Source of the DNA: Achromobacter xylosoxidans
GTDB taxonomy: Bacteria; Pseudomonadota; Gammaproteobacteria; Burkholderiales; Burkholderiaceae_B
Direction: 5' to 3'
DNA: 64,000 nt
Assembly: GCF_014490035.1 (NCBI RefSeq)
Contig: NZ_CP061008.1
Coordinates: forward strand, 1,116,001 to 1,180,000
Part shown: positions 36,060 to 45,541 of the stretch, piece after piece
Layout: the number at the start of each line of letters is the position of its first letter
How positions within the stretch are numbered: the stretch's first letter is position 1
Notes under the pieces: model-generated
The model's input: only the letters and a program-made list of their open reading frames with translations
What the model was told of the DNA's origin: nothing
Database searches by the model: none
Made by a program: the position numbers and the translations under genes

Positions 36060-36479
36060 ATGAGCAAGATCGAGCGTCTGCGCCTTCCCGATGACGATCC
36101 CGTCTTTGGCGGCAACCGTATTTTCGACCTGTTCCAGTATTCGCCTGCGGTCACGGCCAACGGGCTGGTTTTCATCGCAGGGCAGATTGGCTTGCGCGCC
36201 GACGGCTCGCTGCCCGAATCGGCTGTGGAGCAGGCGGACCTGGCGTTCCAGCGCATCGCCGCGGTGCTCGGCCATCTGGGCCTGGATTTTACCGATGCGG
36301 TCGAACTGGTCTCGTATCACGTCGACGTCGGCGCCGACCTTGCCGGCTTCCGCGCGGTGAAGGAAAAGTACATACGTTCCGACTTCCCGGCCTGGACCAT
36401 ATTGGGCGTTGCGGCGCTGGCGCGGCCCGGGCTGGCGGTGGAGATCAAGATGGTCGCGGCGGTGCGGGATTCGAAATAG
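36060..36479 (+). CDS. RidA/YjgF/UK114-family protein
   Basis: 139 residues from ATG 36060, preceded by AAGGA. Seen: the Rid fold core NGLVFIAGQIGLRADGSLPESAVEQADLAFQRIAAVL, a TDAVELVSYHVDV strand, and ILGVAALARPGLAVEIKMVAAV, with the Arg of the active site retained (ALARPG). Rid proteins hydrolyse reactive enamine/imine products of PLP enzymes. Non-archetypal Rid groups serve catabolic pathways. No PLP enzyme gene is adjacent, so the partner is unknown. Divergent from the methyltransferase gene. Confidence 0.88.
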   Translation: MSKIERLRLPDDDPVFGGNRIFDLFQYSPAVTANGLVFIAGQIGLRADGSLPESAVEQADLAFQRIAAVLGHLGLDFTDAVELVSYHVDVGADLAGFRAVKEKYIRSDFPAWTILGVAALARPGLAVEIKMVAAVRDSK

Positions 36480-36502
36480 GGCCGGGAGCGGCGACTCATC
36501 AG

Positions 36503-36528
36503 CCCGGATGGTTGATTCGTCATCCGGG
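36503..36528. promoter_or_regulatory. CCCGGATG-N10-CATCCGGG inverted repeat before the autotransporter
   Basis: Perfect 8-bp arms with a 10-base spacer lie between the RidA-like stop (36479) and the autotransporter ATG (36593). There is no T-run. It could be a weak transcript end for the RidA-like gene or an operator for the autotransporter. The sequence alone does not decide. Confidence 0.4.
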
Positions 36529-36592
36529 ACTTGTACGGCGCGCGGCGAACGGCGAATTTCTCAATTTGCCCAATTTCGCCGCAGCCGCCGCC

Positions 36593-39500
36593 ATGATCTC
36601 CCCGCAAGATACTTCCAAGCCAGTCCGCCACGGCTTGCGGCTTACCTGGCTGGCCCTGCTGCTGCAGACGGGGATTGCCACCGTTTACGTATTCGGACGC
36701 CCGGCCTGGGCGCAGACGGCACCGTTGTCCTATGAACTGCGCGGCGCCGACGGCACCTGCTGTTCCAGCGGCGACCACCCCGACAACGGCCATGACGGCC
36801 AGTGGGGGCAGCGCGACTTCGTGCAGACGGACAGCAATCAGCGCATCAGCGCCAATGCACCCGGCCAGACCGGCATCCTGATCGACGTCAGCGGCGGCAA
36901 GGGCGGCAACGGCAGGGACGCGGACCCCAACCATTGGGGCGGTAATGGCGGCGGCGGGCGGATCATCGACTACACCTTGGCAGCCAGCACGGTCAATGCC
37001 GCCGGCCGCGGGATCGATCTGTATTCCGCGGGGGGCAATGGCGGCCTGTGGGGCAACGCTGACGGACCCAATGGCGGCTACGGGATAGGCGGCGACGGAC
37101 ACCAGGCGCGAGCCACGTTGAACAACGCCAACGTGGTCGGCGCCGGTTTCGGTGTCGCCGTCCAATCCTGGGGAGGATCGGGGACTGACAGCGCCATCGC
37201 AAAGGGCTTCAGCGGCGCGTACACGTCCGGCCACGGCGGCAATGGCGGCGCCGCGTCCGTGATCCTGCAGGGCACGACATCGGTGACCGCGCGCGGGCCG
37301 GGGCCGGCCGACGTCAGCGCGGCGGTGGGCCTGATATCGTCGGGCGGCAACGGCGGCGCCGCCGAACACACGGGCGACTTTGGCGGACATAGCGATTCAG
37401 GCCGCGGCGGGGATGCTTCCAGCGTCGTCTTTACCGCGTCGGCAGGATCTTCCGTCACCGGGCTGGGCGACGGCGTGTATGGCGTGATCGCCCGCTCCAT
37501 CGGCGGGAATGCGTCGACCGCCAACGGCACCGACACCAAAGCCGCCGCAGGCGGCAACGCGGGCTCGGTCACCATTGCCAACGGCGGGACCATCAAGGCC
37601 AACGGCAATCGCGGCATTGGCGTCTACGTGCTGACCCAGGGCGGCAACGGCGGCAATGGCGGCCATGGCTCGTGGGCCGAGGGACACAATGGCGGCGCGG
37701 GCGGATCGCCCGGCGCGGTCACGATCACCAATACCGGCAAGATCACGACCGGAACCGCCGGCACCGTCGGCGCAAAGGGCATCGTGGCCAGCGTGCTGGG
37801 CGGGGAAGGCGGTCCGGCCGGCGCCAGCGGCGCGTTCGGACAAGGCGGCAACGGTGGCGCGGGCGCGCTTGCGGGCCAGGCGATCACCATCACGAACGCA
37901 GGCGCCATCAGCACCCACGGCAACGACGCCGCCGCCGTGATCGCTAACAGCGCGGGCGGCGGCGGCGGGCTGGCCTCGTCCAGCAACGGCATCATCGCCG
38001 TGGGCGGCGGGCATGGCGGCACGGGCGGTTCGGGCGGCGGCATCGCCATGGCCAACAGCGGCGGCATCGATACCTCGGGCGACAACAGCGCCGCGGTGCT
38101 GCTGCAAAGCATAGGCGGCGGTGGCGGCGTGGGCGGCGACGCCAACAGCACCGGCGTGATCGCGTCGGTCGCCATCGGCGGCACGGGCGGCGCGGCGGGC
38201 AACGGCGGCCTGATCCAATTTTCCTCGCAAGGCAGGATCCAGACCCGGGCCGGTAACGCATCCGGCGTGATACTCCAGAGCATAGGCGGCGGAGGCGGCA
38301 GCGGCGGATCGGCCAATGCGGTCGGCGTGGGCGTGGGGCTGAACGTGACGGTGGCTACCGGGGGCAAGGGCGGCAGCGGCGGCTCCGGCGGCACTGTGTT
38401 ATTCACGCAGGCCCGCCAGGGCACGATCACGACCGCGGGCGCGCACAGCAATGGCGTGTTGGCGCAAAACATAGGCGGCGGGGGCGGCAGCGGCGGACTG
38501 GCGAATTCCCGCGTCGTCACGATCGCGCCGCAAGTGGGCGACAACCCGAGCGGCGCCGTCACGGTCGCGGTGTCCAACGGCGGCGCGGGACAAGGAGGCG
38601 GCGATGGCGGCACGGCGCGGGTCACGAATGAAGGCGGCATCCGCACCTCGGGCGCGCAAGGCAACGGCGTGGTGGCGCAGAGCATTGGCGGCGGCGGAGG
38701 CAATGGCGGCGGAGTCCTGGCGCCAGTCAAGACGCCGGTCATAGGCAACACGCGAATCGATCTGCAACTGTCCGTGCGGCATGGCGGACAGGGTGGGCAA
38801 GGCGGCAGCGGCGGCCGTGCGCAGGTCGGCAATGCGGCGACTGGCGTCATCGCAACGGCGGGGGCGGGGGCGGCAGGGATCGTCGCGCAAAGCATAGGCG
38901 GCGGCGGGGGGAATGGGGGCATCGTCCAGATGCACGACGCCGCCAGTTTCAATGACATCCTGGGCGCGCCGGGCAGCCTGGCCGGCCTGTTGGAGAAGGC
39001 GGCGGACTGGCTGGAGAAGGGGCCGGAACTGGCCTTCAAAAAGGCCGTCAGCCTGTCCGTCGGGGTCACGACCGGCGGCAGCGGTGGCGCGGGGAACGCC
39101 GCAAGCGCATTCGACGTGCGCAACGACGGCGCCATCGCGACGGCGGGAGACCAAGCGCCGGGCATCCTGGCGCAGAGTATCGGCGGCGGTGGCGGCAATG
39201 GCGGGGCGATAGATTCGGCCGGGGCATCCACCCTGCTGTCCAGCATCGATGCGCTGATCAATGCCGCCGCGTCCGGCGCGCAGGACCTCTACACGGTGGC
39301 GCTGCCTCAGACCAGCATCACCCACCAGACCGGCGGCAACGGCGGCGCGGCAGGCGTGGGCGGAGGGAGCGCGTCCGATCCGGCCATCGTCACCAACACG
39401 GGAACGATCGCCACGCAAGGCAACGGTTCGGCAGGCATCATTGCCCAGAGCATAGGCGGTGGCGGGGGCAGAAGCGCGGCCAGCGGCCAGGACCTGCAGG

Positions 39501-42500
39501 CGGTGGTCTCGGCCGGCGCCGGCAGCCAGGCGCCCGAGATCATCGACAAGATCACCGGCATCGTCGGCATTCTGGGAACCAAGGGCGGATCGCTGCTGGG
39601 TTCCCTGATCAATGTGCGCAACGGCGGCATGGACGGGGCCAGCGGCGCGGGCGGCGCAGTGACGGTGGACGCCAGCGCCGCCACCAGCCGGATCGGCACG
39701 CAGGGCCATCAGGCGCCTGGCATCCTGGCCCAGAGCGTGGGCGGGGGCGGCGGCATATCGGTGGTCGATCAGCCCTTGTTCCTGTGGAGCCAGACCGCCG
39801 CGACCGTCGCGCTGGGCGGCGACCCCGGGGAGGGCGTGTCGACCAGCACGGGCGGGGCGGTTGGCGTCGTTCATGGCGGCGTTCTCTCGACGGACGCGGG
39901 CGGCTCCGCCGGTATCGTGGCGCAAAGCGTGGGCGGCGGGGGCGGCGTCAGCATGCTCGCCCTGCGCAAGGCCAGCCTTGCCGCCATCCAGCAGCAGGCT
40001 ACCTTGGCGGTCGTCCTGGGCGGCGAGTATCCGTCCAATACCAACGGATTCAACCTGGTCCAGGTATCCGGCGGCGCGGTGAGCGTGGCCAACAATACCG
40101 GCCGCGTCGCCACGCAGGGCTGGTGGGCGCCGGGGATCATGGCGCAGAGCGTGGGCGGAGGCGGCGGCATGGCGGCGGCGTCGTCCAGCGCGTCCCTTGG
40201 CGGCGTCGATATCCAGTTGGGCAGCACCGCGAAAACCGGCATGGGGGCCTTCCTGGGCAACGCCACCGGCGCCGGGGGCAACGTCAACGTCACGAACACG
40301 GGCGGCAGCATCGCCACGAGCGGCGCGCTGTCCTTCGGCATATTGGCGCAGAGTATCGGCGGAGGCGGCGGGTTGGTCACGCTGGACGACGGCGCGGGGC
40401 CGGCTGCGTATGCCGTGAACATCGCGTTCGGCGCCAGTTCGCCGATGCAGGGACCGGGCGGCGCGGTCAGCGTGACGCAGGACGTGGGCGGACGCATCGT
40501 TACGGCCGGCGTCAATTCGCACGGCGTCGTCGCGCAAAGCATAGGCGGCGGGGGCGGCATCGCCGGCTTGGCAACGCAGCCCGGCCTGGTGACGCTGAAG
40601 CCCGTCTCGTCTCCCGCGCAAGGCGGAGACGGCAACGCCGTCAACCTGTCCATCGCGGGGCTGATCGCGACCTCGGGCAAGGGCGCCGCCGGGATACTGG
40701 CGCAGAGCGTGGGCGGCGGCGGGGGGCTGGCGGGCGACCAGTCATCCGCGCAATACACGACCGGCCTGATCCAGAACGCCGGCCTGACCGGCGGCAAGGG
40801 CAATGGCGGCGCGGTCAACGTGGCTATCGGCACGGGCGGCACCGTCCAGACCTCGGGCGCGAACGCGCCTGCGATCCTGGCGATGAGCGTGGGCGGGGGC
40901 GGCGTGTTCAAGGACGGCAACCTCTACCAGTACAGCACTCCCGGCAACGAACTGGCCTATGGCGGGCCGGTAAGCGTGGACATCGGCCATGCGGCGCAGG
41001 TGGTCGCCACCGGCGCCAATTCGCCGGCCGTGGTTGCCATCAGCAATGGCGCCTATGGCGGAGGCCGGGCCATCTCGATCAACCTGGGCCAGAACGCCCT
41101 GGTCAGCGCCAGCGGCGCATCCGGCACGGGCATCCTGGCGATCACGCCACTTGCCAGCACCACCATCACCAACGCCGGCGTCATCCAGGCCAGGACGGCC
41201 ATGGACGTGGCCGGCGCGGCCGTCGTCAACAACAATGGGATCGTGGCGGGCGACGTGCTCCTGGGCGGCGGCAGCATCTTTCACAACAACACCGGCGGCA
41301 CTTTGTACAGCGGCGCCCGCTTCCAGGGCGACCTGGACAGCGCCGGCATCCTGAATCCGGGCGGACCGGGCGTGTACACGACCACGCGCATTACGGGCGC
41401 GCTGAACCATACGGGAACCTACCGGCCCGACTTGAATTTCGGCGGCCACGACAGCGACTTCATTTCGGTAGCGGGCGCTTCGACCTTCGCGGGCACCGTC
41501 AAGCCGGTGCTGCGCAATCCCGTGAAGAACGTATGGCTGGGGATAGGCCATTTCGACGCCGCGCAAACCAGCGTTCCCGCGACCGCAAGCGACAGCCCCC
41601 TGTTCAGCTACGCGCTGAAGAACAATGGCGCGGGCGGCCTGCGCGACCCGCTCATTTCCGTCGACGCCAACTTCACGCCTGCGGCGTTTCCGCTCACCGC
41701 GGATCGCGCGAGGATCGCGAATTCCCTGCAGGCGCTCTGGAACCAGGGGAAAGCAAGCGACGCCTCCACCTTCGACAAGTTCACGGGCGTTCAGAGCGCG
41801 GACCAGTACCGCGACGCCCTGAACCGCATCGCCCACGACGGCCAGTTCGCCCGCGCCGCCAACCAGATGCATGCCTCCTACGCGTCGATGAACCGGATGA
41901 TGAGCTGCCCGGCGTTCGTCGGCGAAAGCACGATCCTGCGCGAAGGCGATTGCGTCTGGACCCGCCTGGACACGAACTGGACCGAACGCAAGTCCACCTC
42001 GGACGACGAGGGTTACCGCGTGCGCCAGAGCACGCTCACGCTGGGCGCGCAGCGCGAGATCGCCACCAATTGGTTCCTGGGCGGTTCGTTGAACTATGCC
42101 TACGGCAAGACCACGTCGGCCGCCGACTTCTCGGGCAATAGCGACACCTACGCGGGCGGCCTGGCCTTGAAGTACAACAATGCGCCGTGGCAGGTCTCGC
42201 TTGCCGTGCATGGCGGCGTGGAGAAGAGCAGGATGTCGCGCGGCACGCTGGACGGCACGGCCAAGAGCAAGCCGGAGTCGTCATTTCTGGCGGCCAGGCT
42301 GCGCACCGCCTACGAATTCAGCCAGCCGTCCTGGTACTTGCGGCCCTATGTGGATCTGGACGTGAACCACATCCGGCAGGAGGGCTACAGCGAACAGGGC
42401 GCGGGCGCCTTGAACCTGAAGGTGCGCGGCAACGACACGACCTCGTTCATGGCCTCGCCCATGGTGGAGCTGGGCGGGCGCAAGGACCTGGCCAGCGGCG

Positions 42501-42757
42501 CGACCTTGCGCTCGTACGTGGCCGGCGGGATGAGCTTTCTGAGCGGCGGCGACGTCGTGACCACCATGCAGCTCAGCGGCGCGGGCGCGACTCCCTTCAC
42601 GCTGCGCTCCGGCATGCCCAGGACCTATGGCAACCTGGCGGCCGGCCTGGAATACGTCACGCCCAAGGGCGTGGAGCTGAAGACGGAATATGCCTTGCGC
42701 GGCAATGGGGAATACAGCGACCAGTCCCTGACCCTGCGCGCCGCCTACCGCTTCTGA
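36593..42757 (+). CDS. Giant Gly-rich autotransporter (type Va) with repeated QS(I/V)GGGGG passenger
   Basis: 2054 residues from ATG 36593. The signal peptide is long (LRLTWLALLLQTGIATVYVFGRPAWA, cleavage before QTAPL). An earlier in-frame TTG at 36512 falls inside an inverted repeat and is rejected. The passenger (about 45-1765) is a Gly/Ala/Asn/Ser-rich beta-solenoid-like array with about 14 copies of A-Q-S-(I/V)-G5 spaced 56-95 residues, plus weaker GGNGG copies nearer the N-terminus. The last 285 residues form a classical autotransporter barrel ending in YRF with terminal Phe. Unusual: a Cys pair near the mature N-terminus (TCCSS) and two Cys at the barrel start (SCPAF, GDCVW). Role in adhesion, aggregation or host contact is inferred from the family. 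Confidence 0.93.
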   Translation: MISPQDTSKPVRHGLRLTWLALLLQTGIATVYVFGRPAWAQTAPLSYELRGADGTCCSSGDHPDNGHDGQWGQRDFVQTDSNQRISANAPGQTGILIDVSGGKGGNGRDADPNHWGGNGGGGRIIDYTLAASTVNAAGRGIDLYSAGGNGGLWGNADGPNGGYGIGGDGHQARATLNNANVVGAGFGVAVQSWGGSGTDSAIAKGFSGAYTSGHGGNGGAASVILQGTTSVTARGPGPADVSAAVGLISSGGNGGAAEHTGDFGGHSDSGRGGDASSVVFTASAGSSVTGLGDGVYGVIARSIGGNASTANGTDTKAAAGGNAGSVTIANGGTIKANGNRGIGVYVLTQGGNGGNGGHGSWAEGHNGGAGGSPGAVTITNTGKITTGTAGTVGAKGIVASVLGGEGGPAGASGAFGQGGNGGAGALAGQAITITNAGAISTHGNDAAAVIANSAGGGGGLASSSNGIIAVGGGHGGTGGSGGGIAMANSGGIDTSGDNSAAVLLQSIGGGGGVGGDANSTGVIASVAIGGTGGAAGNGGLIQFSSQGRIQTRAGNASGVILQSIGGGGGSGGSANAVGVGVGLNVTVATGGKGGSGGSGGTVLFTQARQGTITTAGAHSNGVLAQNIGGGGGSGGLANSRVVTIAPQVGDNPSGAVTVAVSNGGAGQGGGDGGTARVTNEGGIRTSGAQGNGVVAQSIGGGGGNGGGVLAPVKTPVIGNTRIDLQLSVRHGGQGGQGGSGGRAQVGNAATGVIATAGAGAAGIVAQSIGGGGGNGGIVQMHDAASFNDILGAPGSLAGLLEKAADWLEKGPELAFKKAVSLSVGVTTGGSGGAGNAASAFDVRNDGAIATAGDQAPGILAQSIGGGGGNGGAIDSAGASTLLSSIDALINAAASGAQDLYTVALPQTSITHQTGGNGGAAGVGGGSASDPAIVTNTGTIATQGNGSAGIIAQSIGGGGGRSAASGQDLQAVVSAGAGSQAPEIIDKITGIVGILGTKGGSLLGSLINVRNGGMDGASGAGGAVTVDASAATSRIGTQGHQAPGILAQSVGGGGGISVVDQPLFLWSQTAATVALGGDPGEGVSTSTGGAVGVVHGGVLSTDAGGSAGIVAQSVGGGGGVSMLALRKASLAAIQQQATLAVVLGGEYPSNTNGFNLVQVSGGAVSVANNTGRVATQGWWAPGIMAQSVGGGGGMAAASSSASLGGVDIQLGSTAKTGMGAFLGNATGAGGNVNVTNTGGSIATSGALSFGILAQSIGGGGGLVTLDDGAGPAAYAVNIAFGASSPMQGPGGAVSVTQDVGGRIVTAGVNSHGVVAQSIGGGGGIAGLATQPGLVTLKPVSSPAQGGDGNAVNLSIAGLIATSGKGAAGILAQSVGGGGGLAGDQSSAQYTTGLIQNAGLTGGKGNGGAVNVAIGTGGTVQTSGANAPAILAMSVGGGGVFKDGNLYQYSTPGNELAYGGPVSVDIGHAAQVVATGANSPAVVAISNGAYGGGRAISINLGQNALVSASGASGTGILAITPLASTTITNAGVIQARTAMDVAGAAVVNNNGIVAGDVLLGGGSIFHNNTGGTLYSGARFQGDLDSAGILNPGGPGVYTTTRITGALNHTGTYRPDLNFGGHDSDFISVAGASTFAGTVKPVLRNPVKNVWLGIGHFDAAQTSVPATASDSPLFSYALKNNGAGGLRDPLISVDANFTPAAFPLTADRARIANSLQALWNQGKASDASTFDKFTGVQSADQYRDALNRIAHDGQFARAANQMHASYASMNRMMSCPAFVGESTILREGDCVWTRLDTNWTERKSTSDDEGYRVRQSTLTLGAQREIATNWFLGGSLNYAYGKTTSAADFSGNSDTYAGGLALKYNNAPWQVSLAVHGGVEKSRMSRGTLDGTAKSKPESSFLAARLRTAYEFSQPSWYLRPYVDLDVNHIRQEGYSEQGAGALNLKVRGNDTTSFMASPMVELGGRKDLASGATLRSYVAGGMSFLSGGDVVTTMQLSGAGATPFTLRSGMPRTYGNLAAGLEYVTPKGVELKTEYALRGNGEYSDQSLTLRAAYRF
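38104..40897 (+). repeat. Array of about 14 QS(I/V)GGGGG-coding repeats
   Basis: The codons for Q-S/N-I/V-G-G-G-G-G begin at 38104, 38276, 38465, 38678, 38888, 39173, 39446, 39731, 39923, 40145, 40349, 40535 and 40703. A variant (M-S-V-G-G-G-G) begins at 40883. Spacing is 168-285 bp, always a multiple of three. The DNA core CA(A/G)AG(C/T)(A/G)T(A/T/C/G)GGCGG is well kept, so recombination between units could change passenger length. Confidence 0.85.
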
Positions 42758-42783
42758 GCCGGCGGCGCGGCGGGGCGCGGCGG

Positions 42784-44361
42784 CTACTTGCGAACCCAGC
42801 GGCCCTGGCCGCTGTCGTCGTAGAACTTGATGTCGAAGCCCTGGGCCCGTCCCTGGTCCATCCTGAAGACGATGGACGCCAGCGAGGCAACCAGTTCGGC
42901 TTCGCCCACGGGCGCGAAAGCGTAGGTGTCGCCGTCCCAGTGCCGCAAGGGGATGCGCATGCCCTTGGGTCCCAGCACCAGGGTCAGGGCGCCGTTGGCC
43001 TCCTGGATCTCGGCGGGGCCGTAGTAGGGGTTGTCGAACCTGCCGGTGTATTGCGACAGCGCTTTCGAAGCTGCGGGCTTGGCGGGATCGGCCTGTCCGG
43101 ACAGATCGGCCTGGGGTTCGAAGAACGCCTTCATCGCGCCGTTGTAGGCCGCGAACCAGTCGCGCGTGGGCTTGCCGTACAAGGCGGTGTCGGTGAACGA
43201 TGCCGCGACGGATTCGGCCGCGCCCACCGGCGCGCCATTGGTCAGCACCACGATGCCGATGCCGGCCGAAGGGACGATGCGGAAGGTCGTTCCCGTTCCC
43301 ATCAGGAAGGCGCCGGAATGCCCCATTGAAGGGCGTCCGCCCAGTTCCGTGTTGACATTGAAGCCATAGCCGTAGAAGCCGGAGCGCGAGTCCAGGTCAT
43401 GCGCGCGGGCGCTGAATGCCTGGGGGGAGAGCGCGGGCAACAGCGCGCCGGGGGCGATCAAGGCCTTGCCTTGATATTGCCCGTCCGCGAGCAGCAGCTT
43501 CAGCCATTCCGCCAGGTCGATGACGGTGGAGGACACGCCGCCCGCGGGTGCCTGCTGATCGGCGTTGCGCTGGCCCGCGGGCACGAAGCGGCCGTGCTGG
43601 TAGGCGTGCAGCACGGCGCGATTGCCGCGCGCCTCGAAGTCGCCGTAGCGGTAGCTGGTCGACTTCATGCCCAAGGGCTTGAAAAGCTGGTCGTCGGCCA
43701 GTTGCTCCCAGGGACTTCCGGCGGCCTTGGCCACCGCTTCGGCGCCGATGGTGGTGCTGAAGTTGGCATAGTGGTAGGACGTGCGGAAGGCGTCCAGCGG
43801 CAGCAGGCGCAGGCGGGCGATCACGTCGCGGCGGCTGAAGCCCAGGTCTTCGAGATCGTCGCCCGCCGTGCCCGGCAGGCCGGAACGGTGCGCGAAGAAA
43901 TCGCCGATCGTGGCGCGCTCGGACACATAGGCGTTGCTCAGCCTGAAGTCCGGCAGATAGCGCGAGACCGGATCGTCCCAGGAGGCGCGGCCCTTGGATA
44001 CTTCAATCGCCGCCACTGTCGCCGACAGCGACTTGGAGATCGATGCGATCTGGAACACGGTCTGCGCATCCACCGGCGCCTGCTTGCCGGCCTCGCGCGT
44101 GCCGTATCCCTGCGCCAGCACGGTCTTGCCGTCGATGACCACTGCCACGGCCATGCCCGGCACCTGGCTGCGCCGCATGATGTCCGCGACGATTTGCGGC
44201 AGTTCCTGCACGGCGCGCTCCTTGCTGCCAGGCGGGATGGCGACGGCGTCCGCGGGCGGATTCGGCGCGTTGGCGATGGGCACGGGTTGCGACCAGACGG
44301 CCGTGCCGCCGCCCAGCGCAAGAAGGATAACTCCGGTGACGAGCGTGTGTTTGCGGTTCAT
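42784..44361 (-). CDS. Serine hydrolase, class C beta-lactamase/penicillin-binding fold (S12 family), with C-terminal extension
   Basis: 525 residues from ATG 44361, with an N-terminal hydrophobic export segment (TLVTGVILLALGGGTAVWSQ). Seen: nucleophile motif S107-I-S-K110, Y198-A-N200 and a late HSGAF in place of the KTG motif. This is the triad layout of S12 D-aminopeptidases, esterases and class C-like enzymes. About 130 extra residues follow (YTGRFDNPYYGPAEI...), a lipocalin-like C-terminal domain often seen in this group. It is last in an operon behind the outer-membrane protein and a shorter paralogue. Periplasmic peptidase or esterase activity is likely; resistance is not implied. Confidence 0.88.
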   Translation of the reverse strand: MNRKHTLVTGVILLALGGGTAVWSQPVPIANAPNPPADAVAIPPGSKERAVQELPQIVADIMRRSQVPGMAVAVVIDGKTVLAQGYGTREAGKQAPVDAQTVFQIASISKSLSATVAAIEVSKGRASWDDPVSRYLPDFRLSNAYVSERATIGDFFAHRSGLPGTAGDDLEDLGFSRRDVIARLRLLPLDAFRTSYHYANFSTTIGAEAVAKAAGSPWEQLADDQLFKPLGMKSTSYRYGDFEARGNRAVLHAYQHGRFVPAGQRNADQQAPAGGVSSTVIDLAEWLKLLLADGQYQGKALIAPGALLPALSPQAFSARAHDLDSRSGFYGYGFNVNTELGGRPSMGHSGAFLMGTGTTFRIVPSAGIGIVVLTNGAPVGAAESVAASFTDTALYGKPTRDWFAAYNGAMKAFFEPQADLSGQADPAKPAASKALSQYTGRFDNPYYGPAEIQEANGALTLVLGPKGMRIPLRHWDGDTYAFAPVGEAELVASLASIVFRMDQGRAQGFDIKFYDDSGQGRWVRK

Positions 44362-44368
44362 GATGGCC

Positions 44369-45541
44369 TCAGAATCCTGCTTGGTAAGCGATGCGGAAAA
44401 CGCCCTGGTTGATGCGCAGGGCCTGGTCGCGCTGATGCGTGAGCCCGGCCTGCACGATGAATCCCATGGGGGTGACGTAGGTGACCGCACCTGAAATGCC
44501 CCAATCCGTGTCGTCTTGCAGGCCATGCTGCGCCAGCTTCTGGCCGTTGCCGGAAAGCTTGCGCACGGCGGCCGTCGCGGTCAGCTGCCAGCGGTCGCGC
44601 GACAACGAGACCGAGGTCACGCCGTTGCCGTTGGACACGGGGGCGCCGCGAAAGGCGCTGGAATAAGTGGCTTCGTTGAACCAGCTGAGATTCCACGAGT
44701 TGGCCAGCGGCGCGTCGTAGCGCAGCCGGGCCGACACCGTGTTGGCGCTTTTCCCTTGATCCGGATCCAGATGCAGCCGGCCCGCGTCCAGCCCGCCCGA
44801 CAGTCCTTCCAGTCCGGGCAGATCGCGGAAATCGTAGGAAAGGATGAAGGACTTCAACTGGTCGCTGAACATCGGCGGCTGATCGGGCCCGATGAGGCCG
44901 CCGTCCAGGCTGAAGCGTCGGTTCATCGCGGTGTTGTCGCGCTTGAACAGCATGGCGGCCACGGAGTGCGTTCCGCGGCCCGAGGTATCCAGGGTGTAGC
45001 GCCCGCCCAGCCCGATCGAGCCGCGGAATTCCGAGTTCTCGTTGAAGCCCGTGTATAAGCCATCGATCACGTGCCAGGCGTCGCCAAAGCCCAGGTCCAT
45101 CTTGCCGCCGTACAGCGCGTAGTTGTCCGCGGTATAGGCGGCGAACAGGTTGTCCAGATTCACGCCCAGGTCGGAAAACGCATTGTCCTTGGTGTCGTTG
45201 GTGGACGAGTTGAACGTCGCCTTGGTGCGGATCGAAAACTGCCGCGTCAGCTGCAGCACCAGGGCCGCCTCCGCCGTGGGCTGCACGCTGCTCCAGTGCG
45301 AGCGGGGAAGCTGGCCGTTGTCGTCCTGCACGCCGAAGAAACCGGTATAGCCGGTCATCAGCAGGAAGCGGCCGTTGAGCCGCGGATAGGTTTCGCCGCC
45401 CTCGCCCAGCTCGCTGTAGGGCGTGAGGAAGATCTCCGTCTTGAAGATGTCCCGGGCTTCCTGCGCGCACGCGCCTTGCGCGGCCACGGCCAGCAGCGCG
45501 GCCGCTGCGGCCTGGCGCAGCGGCCGGCGGGGTCCGTTCAC
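44369..45541 (-). CDS. Outer-membrane beta-barrel protein of unknown function
   Basis: 390 residues. Signal peptide with cleavage after ACA (RQAAAAALLAVAAQGACA/QEARDIF). The mature chain is a run of alternating amphipathic strands separated by polar turns, rich in aromatic residues, and ends FRIAYQAGF with a C-terminal Phe recognised by the BAM machinery. No known porin family is recognised. Start overlaps the end of the upstream serine hydrolase gene (ATGA-type), and the second serine hydrolase begins 7 bp after its stop, so the three are one translational unit. It may export products of, or supply substrate to, the two hydrolases. Confidence 0.75.
   Translation of the reverse strand: MNGPRRPLRQAAAAALLAVAAQGACAQEARDIFKTEIFLTPYSELGEGGETYPRLNGRFLLMTGYTGFFGVQDDNGQLPRSHWSSVQPTAEAALVLQLTRQFSIRTKATFNSSTNDTKDNAFSDLGVNLDNLFAAYTADNYALYGGKMDLGFGDAWHVIDGLYTGFNENSEFRGSIGLGGRYTLDTSGRGTHSVAAMLFKRDNTAMNRRFSLDGGLIGPDQPPMFSDQLKSFILSYDFRDLPGLEGLSGGLDAGRLHLDPDQGKSANTVSARLRYDAPLANSWNLSWFNEATYSSAFRGAPVSNGNGVTSVSLSRDRWQLTATAAVRKLSGNGQKLAQHGLQDDTDWGISGAVTYVTPMGFIVQAGLTHQRDQALRINQGVFRIAYQAGF

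Noticed and set aside
37624..40621. Long minus-strand open frames inside the autotransporter gene
   Set aside because: Pro-rich or Arg/Ala-rich antisense products of the Gly-codon repeats; no start context or domain.
37900..40910. Regularly spaced short repeats resembling a CRISPR array
   Set aside because: Repeats are in frame, spacing varies 168-285 bp, the spacers code for protein, and there are no cas genes. They are protein-coding repeats.
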